Positions 1 to 10,665 of a stretch of DNA of 64,000 bases are shown here, piece by piece. Where the stretch lies: positions 27,532,001 to 27,596,000 of the forward strand of contig CM044311.1 in assembly GCA_024291935.2 (NCBI GenBank), written 5' to 3'. The notes under the pieces are model-generated. The model was not told where the DNA came from and made no database searches. It saw only the letters and a program-made list of their open reading frames with translations. Made by a program: the position numbers and the translations under genes. This DNA comes from Okapia johnstoni. Its lineage: Eukaryota > Chordata > Mammalia > Artiodactyla > Giraffidae. Numbering within the stretch: the stretch's first letter is position 1; every line of letters begins with the position of its first letter.

Positions 1-183
1 GGAGTTCAGCTCTGGTGCTCTGTGATGACCTAGAGGAGTAGGATGGGGGGCTGCGAGAGAGGCTCAAGAGCGAGGGGATATGTGTATACTTATAGCTGAT
101 TCACTTTATTATACAGCAGAAACCAACACAATATTATAAAGCAACTATACCCCAATAAAAAATATAATACAACTTAAACAAAA
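1..183 (+). mobile_element. L1 LINE 3' end (artiodactyl type)
   Basis: Truncated 3' UTR of an artiodactyl L1, cut by the window start. It has the typical tail order: a 'ctgtgatgacctagagg' motif, a GGA-rich stretch, 'tgtatacttatagctgattc', a cagcagaaacc motif and an A-rich end near 160-183. Non-coding and probably dead. A Bov-tA copy begins directly after the A-rich tail. Confidence 0.85.
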
Positions 184-185
184 GA

Positions 186-352
186 CCTCTTTTGTGACCC
201 CATGGACTGTAGTCCACCAGGCTTCTCCGTCCATGGGATTTCCCAGGCAAGAATACTGGAGTGGGCTGCTATTTCCTTCTTCAGGGGATCTTCCTAACCC
301 AGGGATCTAACCCAAATCTCCTGCTTGGCAGGTGGATTCTTTACCACTGAGC
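186..352 (-). mobile_element. Bov-tA SINE, partial
   Basis: Antisense Bov-tA SINE (tRNA-Glu head joined to a BovB-derived body). Read on the minus strand it has the tRNA-like head at the right ('ttaccactgagcc' is the reversed A-box region) and the body with its 'ttctccaggcaag'-type core, here degraded. The outer part of the body is missing at the left, so the copy is truncated. Confidence 0.85.
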
Positions 353-705
353 CCAAAAACAAAAAACAGTTAGGGCATTCTTCAAAGCTAAAAATCCATG
401 CTGATCCCTGGATGTGCCCAGAATGGAATATGAAGAATTTATGGTTTGCAAACTTGGGAAATGCCTGGGTGAAATCTGAAACTGGCCCCAGGGCATAGCC
501 AGGAAGGAGAGACCCAAGAAAGAGGCTTACTTGGATTCTCTTCTATGGAATTTTACCTAAGGAAATCTCCCAGTATCTCATCCTTTATTTATTTAATACC
601 TTTGATGAAGACCTATAACATGCTCTAGATGGGCACCACAGGAGATACAAAGTGAATGAGACAAATCTTGGCCTTACAAAGAATTTACGATCTAGGTTAG
701 ACACT
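353..705. other. Single-copy stretch, nothing recognised
   Basis: About 350 bp between SINEs. I see no known repeat, splice-framed exon or RNA gene. The open frames that run through its right part get most of their length from the downstream Bov-A2. Confidence 0.5.
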
Positions 706-717
706 AGTGGTACATAT

Positions 718-1212
718 GCTGTGCTGTGCTTAGTCACTCCGGAGAAGGCAAAGGCATTCCACTCCAGTACTCTTGCCTGGAAAATCCCATGGATGGAGGA
801 ACCTGGTAGGCTGCAGTCCATGGGGTCGCGAAGAGTAGGACACGACTGAGCGACTTCACTTTCACGTTTCACTTTCATTCATTGGAGAAGGAAATGGCAA
901 CCCACTCCAGTGTTCTTGCCTGGAGAATCCCAGGGATGAGGAGCCTGGTGGGCTGCCATCTATAGGGTTGCACAGAGTCGGACACGACTGAAGCGACTTA
1001 GCAGTAGCAGCAGCAGCAGCTTAGTCGCTCAGTCATGTCCGACTCTGAGACCCTATGGACCGTAGCCAGCCTGGCTCTTCTAACCATGGGAATTCTCCAG
1101 GCTAGAACACTGAAGTGGGTAGCCTATCCCTTCTCCAGGGGATCTTCCTGACCCAGGAATCAAACCGGTGGTCTCCTACATTGCCGGTGGATTCTTTACC
1201 AGCTGAACTACA
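718..1212 (-). mobile_element. Bov-tA SINE split by a Bov-A2 insertion
   Basis: An antisense Bov-tA begins with a 'gtgcttagtcactc' block at 726-739, is interrupted by a Bov-A2 at 740-1018, and resumes at 1019-1030 with the duplicated 'gcttagtcgctc', running to the tRNA-like head ending near 1212. An approximate TSD of the Bov-tA itself flanks the composite: 'agtggtacatat' at 706-717 and 'agcagtacatat' at 1213-1224 (10 of 12 match). The Bov-tA is therefore the older insertion. Confidence 0.85.
740..1018 (+). mobile_element. Bov-A2 SINE nested in Bov-tA
   Basis: Dimeric Bov-A2 SINE: two related monomers, each with a 'ggagaaggcaa/ggagaaggaaa' start and a 'cttgcctgga(g/a)aatccca' core, ending in a (cag)n tail. 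The TSD is gcttagtcactc (728-739) and gcttagtcgctc (1019-1030), one mismatch. It has no promoter-bearing tRNA head and depends on BovB machinery in trans (established for this family). Confidence 0.9.
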
Positions 1213-1224
1213 AGCAGTACATAT

Positions 1225-1590
1225 AAATATACCAAAAAAAAATACAAAAAATAATTAAAGAGGAAAAGAATTGGGAAATTGTGGTGGTTCACCTAAGGAA
1301 AAATTTACTTCTAGGGTGATTGTATAGAGAAGATAGTATTGTAGGCAACTTTTGAAAATGAAAAGTACGGTCAGAGTTTTGCCAGGTGAATGTGTTTGTA
1401 TAGGGCATCCTAGTGGATAAGGCCACATTCGTAAATGTTAACAAATCTGTTGAAAGAACAGGTTGCAAGTTCTGATATTCTATTTTATACCATCATTATT
1501 CTGTCAAGGCCGATGCAATTTGAATTTTATGTAAGTTTAAAAACAACCTAATTTGAGATTCAGTAACAAATCTCACTACATTGTTATTAG
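1225..1590. other. Single-copy AT-rich stretch
   Basis: No recognised repeat or gene. An A run at 1233-1241 may be a worn tail. Confidence 0.45.
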
Positions 1591-1844
1591 AGTCATCCCT
1601 CAGTATTCACGGGGGGTCATTCCAGGACCCCTGTGGATACCAGCATCTAACCTACACACAACCTCCCATATATGGTAAATCGTCTCTAGATTACTTATCA
1701 TACCTAGTATGATGTAAATGATATATAAAGTTACCACCTCTCAGCAAATTCAAGTTTTGCTTCTTGGAACATTCTGGAGCTTTTCCCTCCAAAATATTTT
1801 CAATCTTTTGCTTGGCTGAATTCAAGGATGCAGAGGGCTCACTA
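1591..1844 (+). mobile_element. MER2-type DNA transposon (TcMar-Tigger, non-autonomous)
   Basis: Matches the MER2 pattern along its length: 'cctcagtattcacggggg' at the left, a 'ttccaggacccc..gtggatacc' block, an 'aaccta(c)acacaacctccc' block, a 'tctagattactta' block, 'gttttgcttcttggaac', and a terminal 'ttcaaggatgcagagggc' that mirrors the left inverted repeat. There is no transposase ORF, as expected for this non-autonomous family. Confidence 0.85.
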
Positions 1845-2494
1845 TTACAACCAAAGAATCAGGTTTTAATTCCAAGAAAATATAAGAAATTCCTCATGAT
1901 TTACTCTATTTAGAAATAAACAAAACAAATAAAATCAAAGACATGAAATTGTGCACATTACAATTTATGCATCCCCCCTCAAGTGAAAAGAAACTAAAGT
2001 GTTATCGGCCATCTTTAATATATCAGGTGTAATAGGATAACTGTGTATGTGTATCATTATTTCGTGTTTATTTCCACTCTGTGCAAAACACTGTGCTAGA
2101 TCTTACAGAAAAAGAAAAATAGGTATTCATTCTTTAAGGAGTTTGCACATTAATGAGGGAAACACACATGAGCTCAGTTACCACAGATGAAGTCTATGCA
2201 TTTATCAGTTCAAAGTCATAAATATGCCTGGCTGTTCAGAAAAAGGAAGCATTTTCCCCTTACCACTGTCTGACTTATAGCTCTGTCTTCAGAATCTTCA
2301 TTATTGTACTGTTCTATATTATAATACTTAACTGTATTTTAACTGTGTACTTGACTTGCTCTTTTGACACAGTAAGATATTAAAGGGAAAGACTGAGCCA
2401 TCATCTCTTTTTGCCTCAGAATCTGGGAAGTCCTGGAATATTCCATTATTCAATAAACATTTCATTAAAGGAGGAGTAAGTAAATAATCTGTAA
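1845..2494. other. Mostly single-copy; possible ancient repeat near 2080-2200
   Basis: About 650 bp without a gene. The 2085-2175 part ('gcaaaacactgtgctagatc', 'aaggagtttgcacattaatgag') has the cadence of an ancient mammalian interspersed repeat, but I cannot name the family. The rest is unassigned. Confidence 0.35.
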
Positions 2495-2499
2495 CTTTA

Positions 2500-4080
2500 A
2501 AATAAATTATTTTTTTTAATTGGGGTATAGTTTCTTTGCAATGTTGTGTCAGCCTCTGTTGTACAATGAAGTGAATCAGCTATATGTATACATATATCTC
2601 CTCCTTCTGGACCTCCCTCCCACCGGCCACCCTCATTCCACCCATCTAGGTCACCACAAAGCACAGAGCTTAGCTCCCTGTGCTATACAGTCAGTTCCCA
2701 GAAGTTATCTGTTTTACACATGGCAGTGCACATACATAGATCCCAATATCCCAATTCAACCACTACCCACATGTCTACACGTCAGTTCTCTACGTCTGCA
2801 TCTTTAATACTGACCTGAGAATAGGTTCAAATAGCCAGGACATGGAAGTAGCCTAAATGTCCATTAACAGATGAATGGATAAAAAAAGATTTGGTATACA
2901 TATACAATAGAATATTACTCAGACATAAAAAGAAATAATATTGGGTCATTTGTAGAAACACTTACTCCTTTTCCTATTTGGAACCAGTCTGTTGTTCCAT
3001 GTCCAGTTCTAACTGTTGCTTCCTGACCTGCATACAGGTTTCTCAAGAGACAGATGAGGTGGTCTGGTATTCCGATCTCTGTCAGAATTTTCCACAGTTT
3101 ATTGTGATCCACTCAGTCAAAGGCTTTGGCATAGTCAATAGCACAAGCTGGAATCAAGATTGCTGGGAGAAATATCAATAACCTCAGTTATGCAGATGAC
3201 ATCACCCTTATGGCAGAAAGTGAAGAGAAAATAAAAAGCCTCTTGACGAAAGTGAAAGAGGAGAGTGAAAAATTTGGCTTACAGCTCAACATTCAGAAAA
3301 CAAACATCATGGCATCTGGTCCCATCACTTCATGGGAAATAGATGGGGATACAGTGGAAACAGTGTCAGACTTTATTTTGGGGGGCTCCAAAATCACTGC
3401 AGATGGTAATCGAAGCCATGAAATTAAAGACGCTTACTCCTTGGAAGGAAAGTTATGACCAATCTAGATAGTATATTAAAAAGCAGAGACATTACTTTGT
3501 CAAAAAAGGTCTGTCTAGTCAAGGCTATGGTTTTTCCAGTGGTCATGTATGGATGTAAGAGTTGGACTGTGAAGAAAGCTGAGCACCGAAGAATTGATGC
3601 TTTTGAACTGTGGTGTTGGAGAAGACTCTTGAGAGTCCCTTGGATTGCAAGGAGATCCAACCAGTCCATCCTAAAGGAAATCAGTCCTGAATATTCATTG
3701 GAAAGACTGATGTTGAAGCTGAAACTCCAATACTTTGGCCACCTGATGCAAAGAGTTGACTCATTGGAAAAGACCCTTATGCTGGGAAGGATTGGGCGCA
3801 GGATAAGGGGACAACAGAGGATGAGATGGCTGGATGGCATCACCGACTCGATGGACATGAGTTTGGGTAAACTCTGGGAGTTGGTGATGGACAGAGAGGC
3901 CTGGCGTTCTGCGATTCATGGGGTCACAAAGAGTCAGACACGACTGAGCGACTGAACTGACTGACTGACTGTAGAGACATGGGTGAACCTAGAGTCTATC
4001 ATACAATGTGAAGTAGATCAGAAAGAGAAAAACAAATATTATATACTAATGCATATATGTGGACTCTAAAATAAATAATT
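2500..4080 (-). mobile_element. 5'-inverted (twin-primed) L1, minus orientation, split by BovB
   Basis: The left part, 2508-2828, is L1 3' UTR on the minus strand: poly-T at the left, 'agctatatgtatacatatatc', then 'ctccctgtgctatacag', out to 'aataggttc'. The right part, 2829-2959 plus 3970-4075, is the immediately upstream L1 segment on the plus strand ('agccaggacatggaag', 'aatattactcag', 'gggtcatttgtaga', then 'gagacatgggtgaacctagag', 'cagaaagagaaaaacaaat'). A 5' segment flipped relative to the 3' segment, with their 5' ends abutting at about 2828/2829, is the signature of twin priming. Similar flanks at about 2495-2515 and 4064-4086 ('taaaataaattattttt' and 'taaaataaataattttt') may be the TSD. 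Confidence 0.85.
2960..3969 (+). mobile_element. BovB LINE (RTE), 5'-inverted, broken RT ORF
   Basis: BovB copy inserted into the L1 above, with near-identical TSD tgtagaaac (2951-2959) and tgtagagac (3970-3978). Positions 2960-3145 are BovB on the minus strand (encoding ...DHNKLWKIL...GIPDHL...LRNLYAGQEATVRTGHGTTDWFQIGKGV). Positions 3146-3969 are plus strand from 'gcacaagctgg' to the (ctga)n tail. The RT catalytic motif YADD lies at 3189-3200. The downstream frame continues to 3955 ([16 protein letters not shown]..., [15 protein letters not shown]) but is frameshifted around 3380-3455. About 90 bp of consensus is missing at the inversion. Dead copy. Confidence 0.92.
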
Positions 4081-4089
4081 TTTTACTGT

Positions 4090-4469
4090 AAATCTTATTT
4101 AACAAAAGAGTACCCTCATAACCATAGAAATTATGTAGTGATAGAGTGGGATGAGACATAAAATGATATATCATTTTATTTTCTCAACCTGACTTCTATA
4201 ATCTTCTCCCAAAGCACTTTAAGCATCTGAATTAAATATATATGCTGCAAAGGGTAACGTATAAAATATTTTGGTAGTATGTGCCAAAGTTCAGTTAAAC
4301 ACTTGGATTCATATTTATTCTAAATTCTACTCATAAAAAGTTCTCATCCTTTCTCTGTAATAGAAATAGAAATATATCATGTCATGGGAACTCTTTTTTT
4401 AAAATCATGTCCACCTTAGAATTTAAAATAATAACACAGTTTGTGAGTTTTTGCTTTTTTTGAAAAAAA
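4090..4469. other. Single-copy AT-rich stretch
   Basis: No recognised repeat, exon or RNA gene. Confidence 0.45.
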
Positions 4470-4800
4470 AATATTTTTAGTGAAATTTACAGTAAAACTG
4501 AGCCAAAGCTATAGAGATTTCCTATATACCTCCTGCCTCACATACACACAAGCCTCTCCACTGTCAGAATCCTGCACTAGAAGGAACATGTTGCAGCTAA
4601 TAGACCTACATTAACACATCATTATCATTCAAAGTCCATAGTTTACCTTAGGGCTCACTGTTGGTGTGGTAGCTTCTATAGGTTTTAACAACTAGGTAAG
4701 GACATACATCCACAATTATAGTATCATACAGAATACTGCTGTAAAAATCCTTTGTGCTCTGCCTATTCATTCTTCCTCTTTCCTAACCCTTGGCAACCAC
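4470..4800 (-). mobile_element. Older L1 (L1M) 3' region, antisense
   Basis: Read on the given strand it follows the antisense 3'-UTR pattern of old L1: 'cagtaaaactgagcc', 'gatttcctatatacc', 'acacatcattatcattc', 'aaagtccatagtttacctta', 'ttatagtatcatacagaat', 'ccttggcaaccactgat'. Strongly diverged with no ORF. A second, partly duplicated piece of the same L1 region follows at 4815. Confidence 0.8.
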
Positions 4801-4814
4801 TGATTTATTTTTTT

Positions 4815-4920
4815 AATAGACCTTATTTTTTGGAGCAATTTAAGTTTCACAGCAAAATTGAGCAAAAAGTACAAAGATATCCCCTTCCTATACCCCTAGC
4901 CCCACACATGCACTTTTTAA
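4815..4920 (-). mobile_element. Second L1M 3' end fragment, antisense
   Basis: The stretch 'ggagcaatttaagtttcacagcaaaattgagc...ccccttcctatacccc' matches the same L1 3' end that starts the previous fragment at 4490-4545. Two tail copies of one L1 region in the same orientation lie about 350 bp apart, so this is either a second insertion or a local duplication. Confidence 0.7.
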
Positions 4921-4924
4921 TCAT

Positions 4925-5430
4925 TTCTGTTGCACAAAGGGAAGTGAATGCAGAACTAGAAGCTAAATGTTCTACTTCTAAATTCTGTGTTCTTTCTACT
5001 TTGTAGCAAATACTCCTCTCTAAATACAGTCTCTACTGTAACAGACTGGCTCTACGGACCCACTCTATACAAAGTTCTTTTGGGGTGATTATGGCCCTAA
5101 TTCCTTTATTAAAAATGCTCCTGAAAGAATCATAAAAGTTACCCTTTAAATATTAACCAACTATTAGTGACTACAAATAATCAAAATTTGATTATTTGTG
5201 AAGGTTAACCTCTCAGAGTTTTGTACATTCACTCTGCACTGTCCTTTAAAATTGCATTTCCTGTTAATAGTTCCATATAAGTATGGAGTCAGTCACCTAA
5301 GTTCCTTCATTTTTAACAAATGTCCTCATGGACTAAATAAATTGTTAGTTTGTTTCCAGCAATAGAATTCAGTGATGACACAAACATTCTTTTCTGTCAT
5401 AGAATTAGAATCTCTCAGAAAAAGTCTATT
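4925..5430. other. Single-copy AT-rich stretch with a short palindrome
   Basis: No gene or named repeat. It holds a perfect inverted repeat at 5173-5199: 13-base arms (acaaataatcaaa / tttgattatttgt) around a single A. Confidence 0.6.
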
Positions 5431-5458
5431 AATTTTAATTTTAATTAAAATTAAAATT
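5431..5458. repeat. Perfect 28-bp AT palindrome
   Basis: Positions 5431-5458 read identically on both strands (two aattttaatttt-type half-sites meeting at a central ttaa-type axis). Only A and T occur. It may extrude as a cruciform; no function is inferred. Confidence 0.85.
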
Positions 5459-5590
5459 TTTTTAATTAAATTTTTAGTTAAAAAGATGAGACTATATTAC
5501 TAAATATTCTTCTATTTCCCAAAGTGACATTTTCTCTATATACTGATATATTTTAAATCTGTATTTATAATACCTTAATGTTTTCCAGTA

Positions 5591-5669
5591 CATTGCAAAA
5601 TTGTTCCCATATAATTTTTTCTTTGATTTAAAATGTGGAAAAATTATATGGAAACAATTTAGCAATATG
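5591..5669. repeat. Long imperfect hairpin (about 31-base arms, 16-nt loop)
   Basis: The left arm at 5591-5621 (cattgcaaaattgttccc...) pairs with the right arm at 5638-5669 (...ggaaacaatttagcaatatg), with a few mismatches and small bulges. The loop is 5622-5637. It is either a worn palindromic MITE or a chance foldback of precursor-miRNA size; the sequence alone does not decide. Confidence 0.6.
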
Positions 5670-5696
5670 TTGGATAAATCATTATTAATAAAGTTA

Positions 5697-5769
5697 TTGG
5701 GTTGGCCAAAAAATTTCGTTCCAGTAAATGTTACAGAAAAACTCAAATGAACTCTTTTGGCCAAACTGA
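5697..5769. mobile_element. Mariner-type MITE (short palindromic)
   Basis: About 73 bp beginning 'ttgggttggccaaaaaa' and ending '...ctcttttggccaaactga', with near-mirror terminal repeats and TA dinucleotides on both sides (5695-5696 and 5770-5771), as expected for mariner target duplication. The inner part 'gttacagaaaaactc' matches the ruminant mariner MITE. No coding capacity. Confidence 0.85.
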
Positions 5770-7874
5770 TATCATTTAGGTAATTATAGTTATGTACGTG
5801 GTTATAATCACTTTATAATGCTAATAATTAATGATAATTGCTAATGCTATTTTATTAAAATTATTTGATGGCAATTCAGAAAATAAAAATATATCCATGA
5901 ATGATATTTATATATTATAGAAAATGTAAGAGTGTAATTGGAATCTGCTAGGAGATAGGATATCTGAAGGAAATGTTTATCAGTACTTCTCATCAAATAA
6001 CAGCCTTCCAGAAATAGAGTGGCTTGCTCAGATCTCAGTCTCCAGAGAATTTCAAATTTGGAAAGGAACTTTAAAAATATTGGAGAGTGATTTTCCCTGT
6101 AAGCTGTAAAGAAGACACCTTAATAGGTATCACACCTTCCAAAACAATACATGTGACTGAAGCACAGCGTCTCAAACTGTAAGAGAGGCTTGTAAACTCC
6201 CTCTGTATTGTGAAGACAAGGTGCTTAAATGCCAGAATCTCTCCGGAGTGTTCTGCTGGCAACATACTCAAGGCTTACATTCCCTTTCATATGGATTGTA
6301 GAGTCCACCTTGTTGAACTAACCCCAAACTAAGTAAGAAACCAGGGTGGGTGGGGGAAGCTAACTGGAATCAGGGACAAACAAATCTCTTTAAATTGTAA
6401 ATTTTTGCCCTGAAGAAATTTTTGCTTTCTTAAACTTTGTTCTCGGACATGCTGTGAAAAAGAAAATATAATACTGTAGGTTTTTATCTTTCATTAGACC
6501 TTCATATTTCAAGAATGGTGGTTTTTCAAATTGCTTAGATTTGCTAAAAATGGATACTATCTGTAGTTTTGCTCTGTTTCCATCTGAAAAAAAAGCTAAG
6601 ATAAAGGACTTTACAGGTTTAATTATGCAATGAGAGATCACATTCAAGTTATCATTCCAAAACTGAAAATGAAGATGGAACCCGTTAAAACTATAGACGA
6701 ATGTTATCTAATGATTCACATGACTTCTTCAGTTTTTATTAAAACTGTCGAGTGAAAAAATTAGTTTCATAGAAACTGACTTTTGACTTATGAGTAAGAT
6801 GATGCAGTGATGATGCACCGGTTCAGTTTTATTCCTGGATAGTAAGATTTAGAAATCTGCCCCTCTAAAGTACCGGAATCATAGTAATCCCAGGAAATAA
6901 GGAAGAAACAAGAGCCCCCACTGCCTGTACTTTCAGAAGGAAATCTGACTTCTTTTCTTTACAGAACAACTCCTAAAACATTACAGTGTGATGATTTATA
7001 CTTGCTTTAATTTGAAGCTAGTGAAGTTGATTAGGTGATTAAAGCAATTACTTTTGCTAAAAAAAAAAAAAAAGTGTGATGCTTGAATTCTGGTAAATGT
7101 CAAAGTGATGATCATTATTTTCTGATTCTAAAAATGCAACCTAAGTAAAGTTTGCTTCAGCCTTTGCTCCAGTTAACTATCTACATGGCTCACACATACA
7201 TCAGTCAAGCACTCTGTTTTTTAATGATGAAAAACAGGAAGTTCAACGAAGTTCAAATGAGGAATGTAAACAGAAAGGAGGTTCAGAATATGTATATATG
7301 ACAGAGGAGATTCAGCTAAAAGACTCACATTTTCTACATATAAAAAGGAAAATAACTGATTATACAGACTGCATAAAAATAATTACAAGTTACATTGTTT
7401 TGTGAACACCTATAGAGAGAGATTTTAAACTTTTGAGGGGGTTGGGGGATTTTTATCCAGCAAAGAAATCTAAATGCTAATATTTACAGGGTCAGATAGT
7501 AAATAATAGAATTTTTTAGAGCTGGAATGTGTCCTTACTAATCAAAACCTCTCTTGAAATGTGAATTATTCATTGCATCTCATTTCTCCACTAAATGAAG
7601 TTATTTTAAGCAAAATACAAATCCCAATGTGAATAAAAATACCAACTGGAAATTGAATGAACTCCTTTAGTACAGTGACATAACTTTTTTAAAGATTAAC
7701 AGCTCTCAAGTGTAGAATTTTAAATACACGTGTAAGTGTATTATTTTAAATAATACCCTTACAATGATTCTGCTCACAGACAACCTTCTGTTACTCACTC
7801 TCAGCACAACAATCAATACATTATATGAACTTTTCAACACTTTATTATAGAATAGGTTCTGTTAGATGATGACT
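5770..7874. other. Long single-copy stretch (about 2.1 kb)
   Basis: AT-rich DNA without a repeat or gene I can name; the open frames are short and unrelated to known families. An A run of 15 lies at 7059-7073 with no recognised element attached to it. Confidence 0.5.
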
Positions 7875-8025
7875 TTGCCCAAGTGTTGGCTAATGTAAGT
7901 TTTCTGAGGATGTTAAACTATGATGTCCACTAGGTATTTTCAAGGCATTTTTGACTTACAGTATTTTCAACTTATGATAGGCTTATTAGAACATAACCCC
8001 AACATCATTAAAGAAAGACCTAAAT
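7875..8025 (-). mobile_element. TcMar-Tigger-type DNA transposon end
   Basis: Antisense relative to the copy at 48948. The blocks 'ggctaatgtaagttttctgagg', 'ctatgatgtccactagg', 'gacttacagtattttcaacttatgat' and 'agaacataacccc' follow the terminal part of a Tigger-like element whose ends repeat 'cgacttacgat'. Highly diverged and truncated. Confidence 0.65.
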
Positions 8026-10096
8026 TAAAAATATTTCTTTTCTGCTGTTGCCTGTTACATTTTTGTATATGTCACCATTTACTTAATAATATTTAACATT
8101 CAAGTTATATTGTAGCATGCTGGGGCCATCTCAAAGATAATTTTTATCCCTGAGACCGCATTATTCAATGGACTACATCCTTCAGCTACATCCATTTCAC
8201 TTTACCCTATCCTGCTCTCCTACATCCATTATGTTCTATTTCTGCCTCATCCATCATCACAGATGCACTTGCTTACAACTGCACTTCCTTACCCTTCATT
8301 TCTGAAATCAAGGGTTCATACAAGTTTAAGTAGTTTATGTGAACTTTCTCTTCTTATCCTATTTAAACCTGGATTTCCCCTGAATATACTATTTTCGCTA
8401 TAAAAATCCTAAATTTATAAAAGCTACTGGATCCAGGTAATCCAGGGCTCTAATCTATTCCTCTACAAGGAGTCTATAAAGACTTGAAGAGAAAACAGTA
8501 AAAGGGATTGATCATGTGATTTCTCAAACCACAGGCATATACTCCCTATGGGTATACGTGGGTATTTGGTGATGACAATGATAGCTGACCAGGAAGAAGA
8601 TATTTCCCTTCTGCATTTTCTTAATACCTCCTCACTCATTTTTCTTGAAGAGAATTCACATTATATCCCAATGAAAGATTAAGCTATTCTTTATTCAAAG
8701 CTGTACAGTGCCCAAGAATGGGAATATAATTAACAAAAAACAATTTGATGCAGATACCTGAGTATTAGTACCACACATTCTTCTGGGATGTCCAATCATA
8801 TCCTGAAACAATGATTAAATCCCGGTTTCTTTTGTGTATCTTGTAAATTTCACAGCCCCCAATCACTCGCTTTCAAAGATTTTCCTACTCTATTTTATTT
8901 CTGCTGGTATGCAGTGGAGATTAAGAAGCCTTGGTCTCATTGTTGGTTGGGCATATCAGGCTTTCCACTTCAGGGTGCAGCTTTTGACAAAATCTTTCCC
9001 TAAATCCACCAATGGGTCTTCCTTTTGTCTCATTTGCTGAAATTTGGTCACATGGTCTCTATTAGGTACAATAGAACCTAAAATCCCAGTATACAGCAGG
9101 GGATCAACATGCCATATGTGGTTTACAGCAATAGCATTTTACCACTTGGGGACATGTTATCACATGAAAACATCTCCATCTTCCACATATGAGGGTCTGG
9201 TAGCAAGGAAGAGGATAAAATGGATATTCCACAAATTACTACAGATTACTCATTGTGAAAAAAGCTTAGTGTTAAAACTCATAGAAAAGAAGAAAAAAAT
9301 GGAGTTACATGTTGCCATTAATATTTATTGACGACTACCCAATAGTCTCACACTTCATTTCTTCAGTTTATTATGTAACAATTTCATGAAATTTATGAAA
9401 TGTAGCAAAATTTTTCTAACAGGATGAAGCCCAAAGGAACATTGATAGAGTGGGAAGCTCTGATTAAAAAAATGTTCCTCAATTTTATCAAAGAAATCAC
9501 CAAGCCTGATTTCCAGTGGTTTTGGTGACTGTCTACCAAGGCAATCTATTCTATATTGAGAATATAAACAGCAGTTATTTCTTATAATTAACCAAGTGAA
9601 AATGCGGTAATGGATATAGAGCTGTGTGTTAAGAAAGTGTCTATATTTTCTGATGGAAGGTAGAAGCACCTCTTAGTAACAGTGCTGAGATTGAATTAAA
9701 AGCACTGTAAAAAAATAACTCTCATCTTTTATTCCTAAAGAATAAGAAGGGAAAAAATGTACTATTGTAAGATTAGGGTGAGTCTTACAAATGGCAGAAA
9801 GGCAATGACATGATTGTTGATAAGGAATGAAGAGACCACAGAAGTACCAACTCTCTCGCATTTACCAGGAAATTCCAGCATGACAGCCCCAGATGAAGTA
9901 AGTATACTAAGAAGCAGGAAGCAGGATGTTATTGTGTCTCTCTTCCCCACAACTTTAAAAAGTCATTCCATCAGAAAAAAAAAATCATTATATGAAGTTA
10001 CAGGAACCACATGGAAAAACAAATTAAATGAGAAACCTTGTATTTCACAATATCATAATCATTTTTATCCCTGATGCCTTCAAACTGCTTTCCAAC
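8026..10096. other. Long single-copy stretch (about 2.1 kb)
   Basis: No named repeat. Several open frames of 60-105 codons occur on both strands (for example 9355-9669 minus, 8834-9331 plus), but none resembles a known protein or carries exon signals I would trust. Confidence 0.5.
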
Positions 10097-10436
10097 TGCC
10101 TTCGAACTATAGAGTTGGAGAATACTCTTGAGAGTCCCTTGGACTGCAAGGAGATCAAACCAGTCAATCCTAAAGGAAATCAATCTGCTGAAGCTCCAAT
10201 ACTTTGGCCACCTGATGCAAAGAACTGACTCATTGGAGAAGACCCTGATCCTGGGACAGATTGAAGGCGGGAGAAGAAGGGGATGACAGTGGATGAGATG
10301 GTTGGATGGCACCACTGACTCAAACATGAGTTTGAGCAAGCTCCAGGAGATGGTGAAAGACAAGGAAGCCTGGCGTGCTGCAGTCCGTGTGGTCACAAAG
10401 AGCTGGACACGACCAAAAGACTGAACAACAACAATA
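10097..10436 (+). mobile_element. BovB 3' end, older subfamily
   Basis: BovB from the 'ttggaga..actcttgagagtccc' block to the 'gactgaacaacaacaat' tail. The tail with aacaac repeats marks the older BovB group, in contrast to the (ctga)n tails elsewhere in the window. A small deletion removes the 'tgttcattggaagg' part near 10186. The coding frame is broken. Confidence 0.9.
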
Positions 10437-10657
10437 AAGATCTTTGAAAAAAATAAAGGCTTCTCTGATGAGTATCATTTCTGGGAGCAACTGAATAAAG
10501 CATAGGAAGCCAAATTCTCCTTTTAAAGTTTCTACACAGCTCAAGACTGTACTTTCAGAAATCATTTCTATAGTCTTAAACCCGTCTCTACACAACTCTA
10601 AAGGTGAAAAGTATGTTCATAGAAAAGCTACATGAAGTTTTTTAGGTAAGATCATTC
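10437..10657. other. Single-copy spacer
   Basis: About 220 bp with no recognised repeat; carries the left TSD of the next SINE at 10658-10665. Confidence 0.4.
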
Positions 10658-10665
10658 ATTTGCTT

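Noticed and set aside
3210..3955. Open frames that could be called a reverse-transcriptase gene
   Set aside because: They are BovB ORF pieces, frameshifted, within a 5'-inverted copy lacking the N-terminal domains; not a functional gene.
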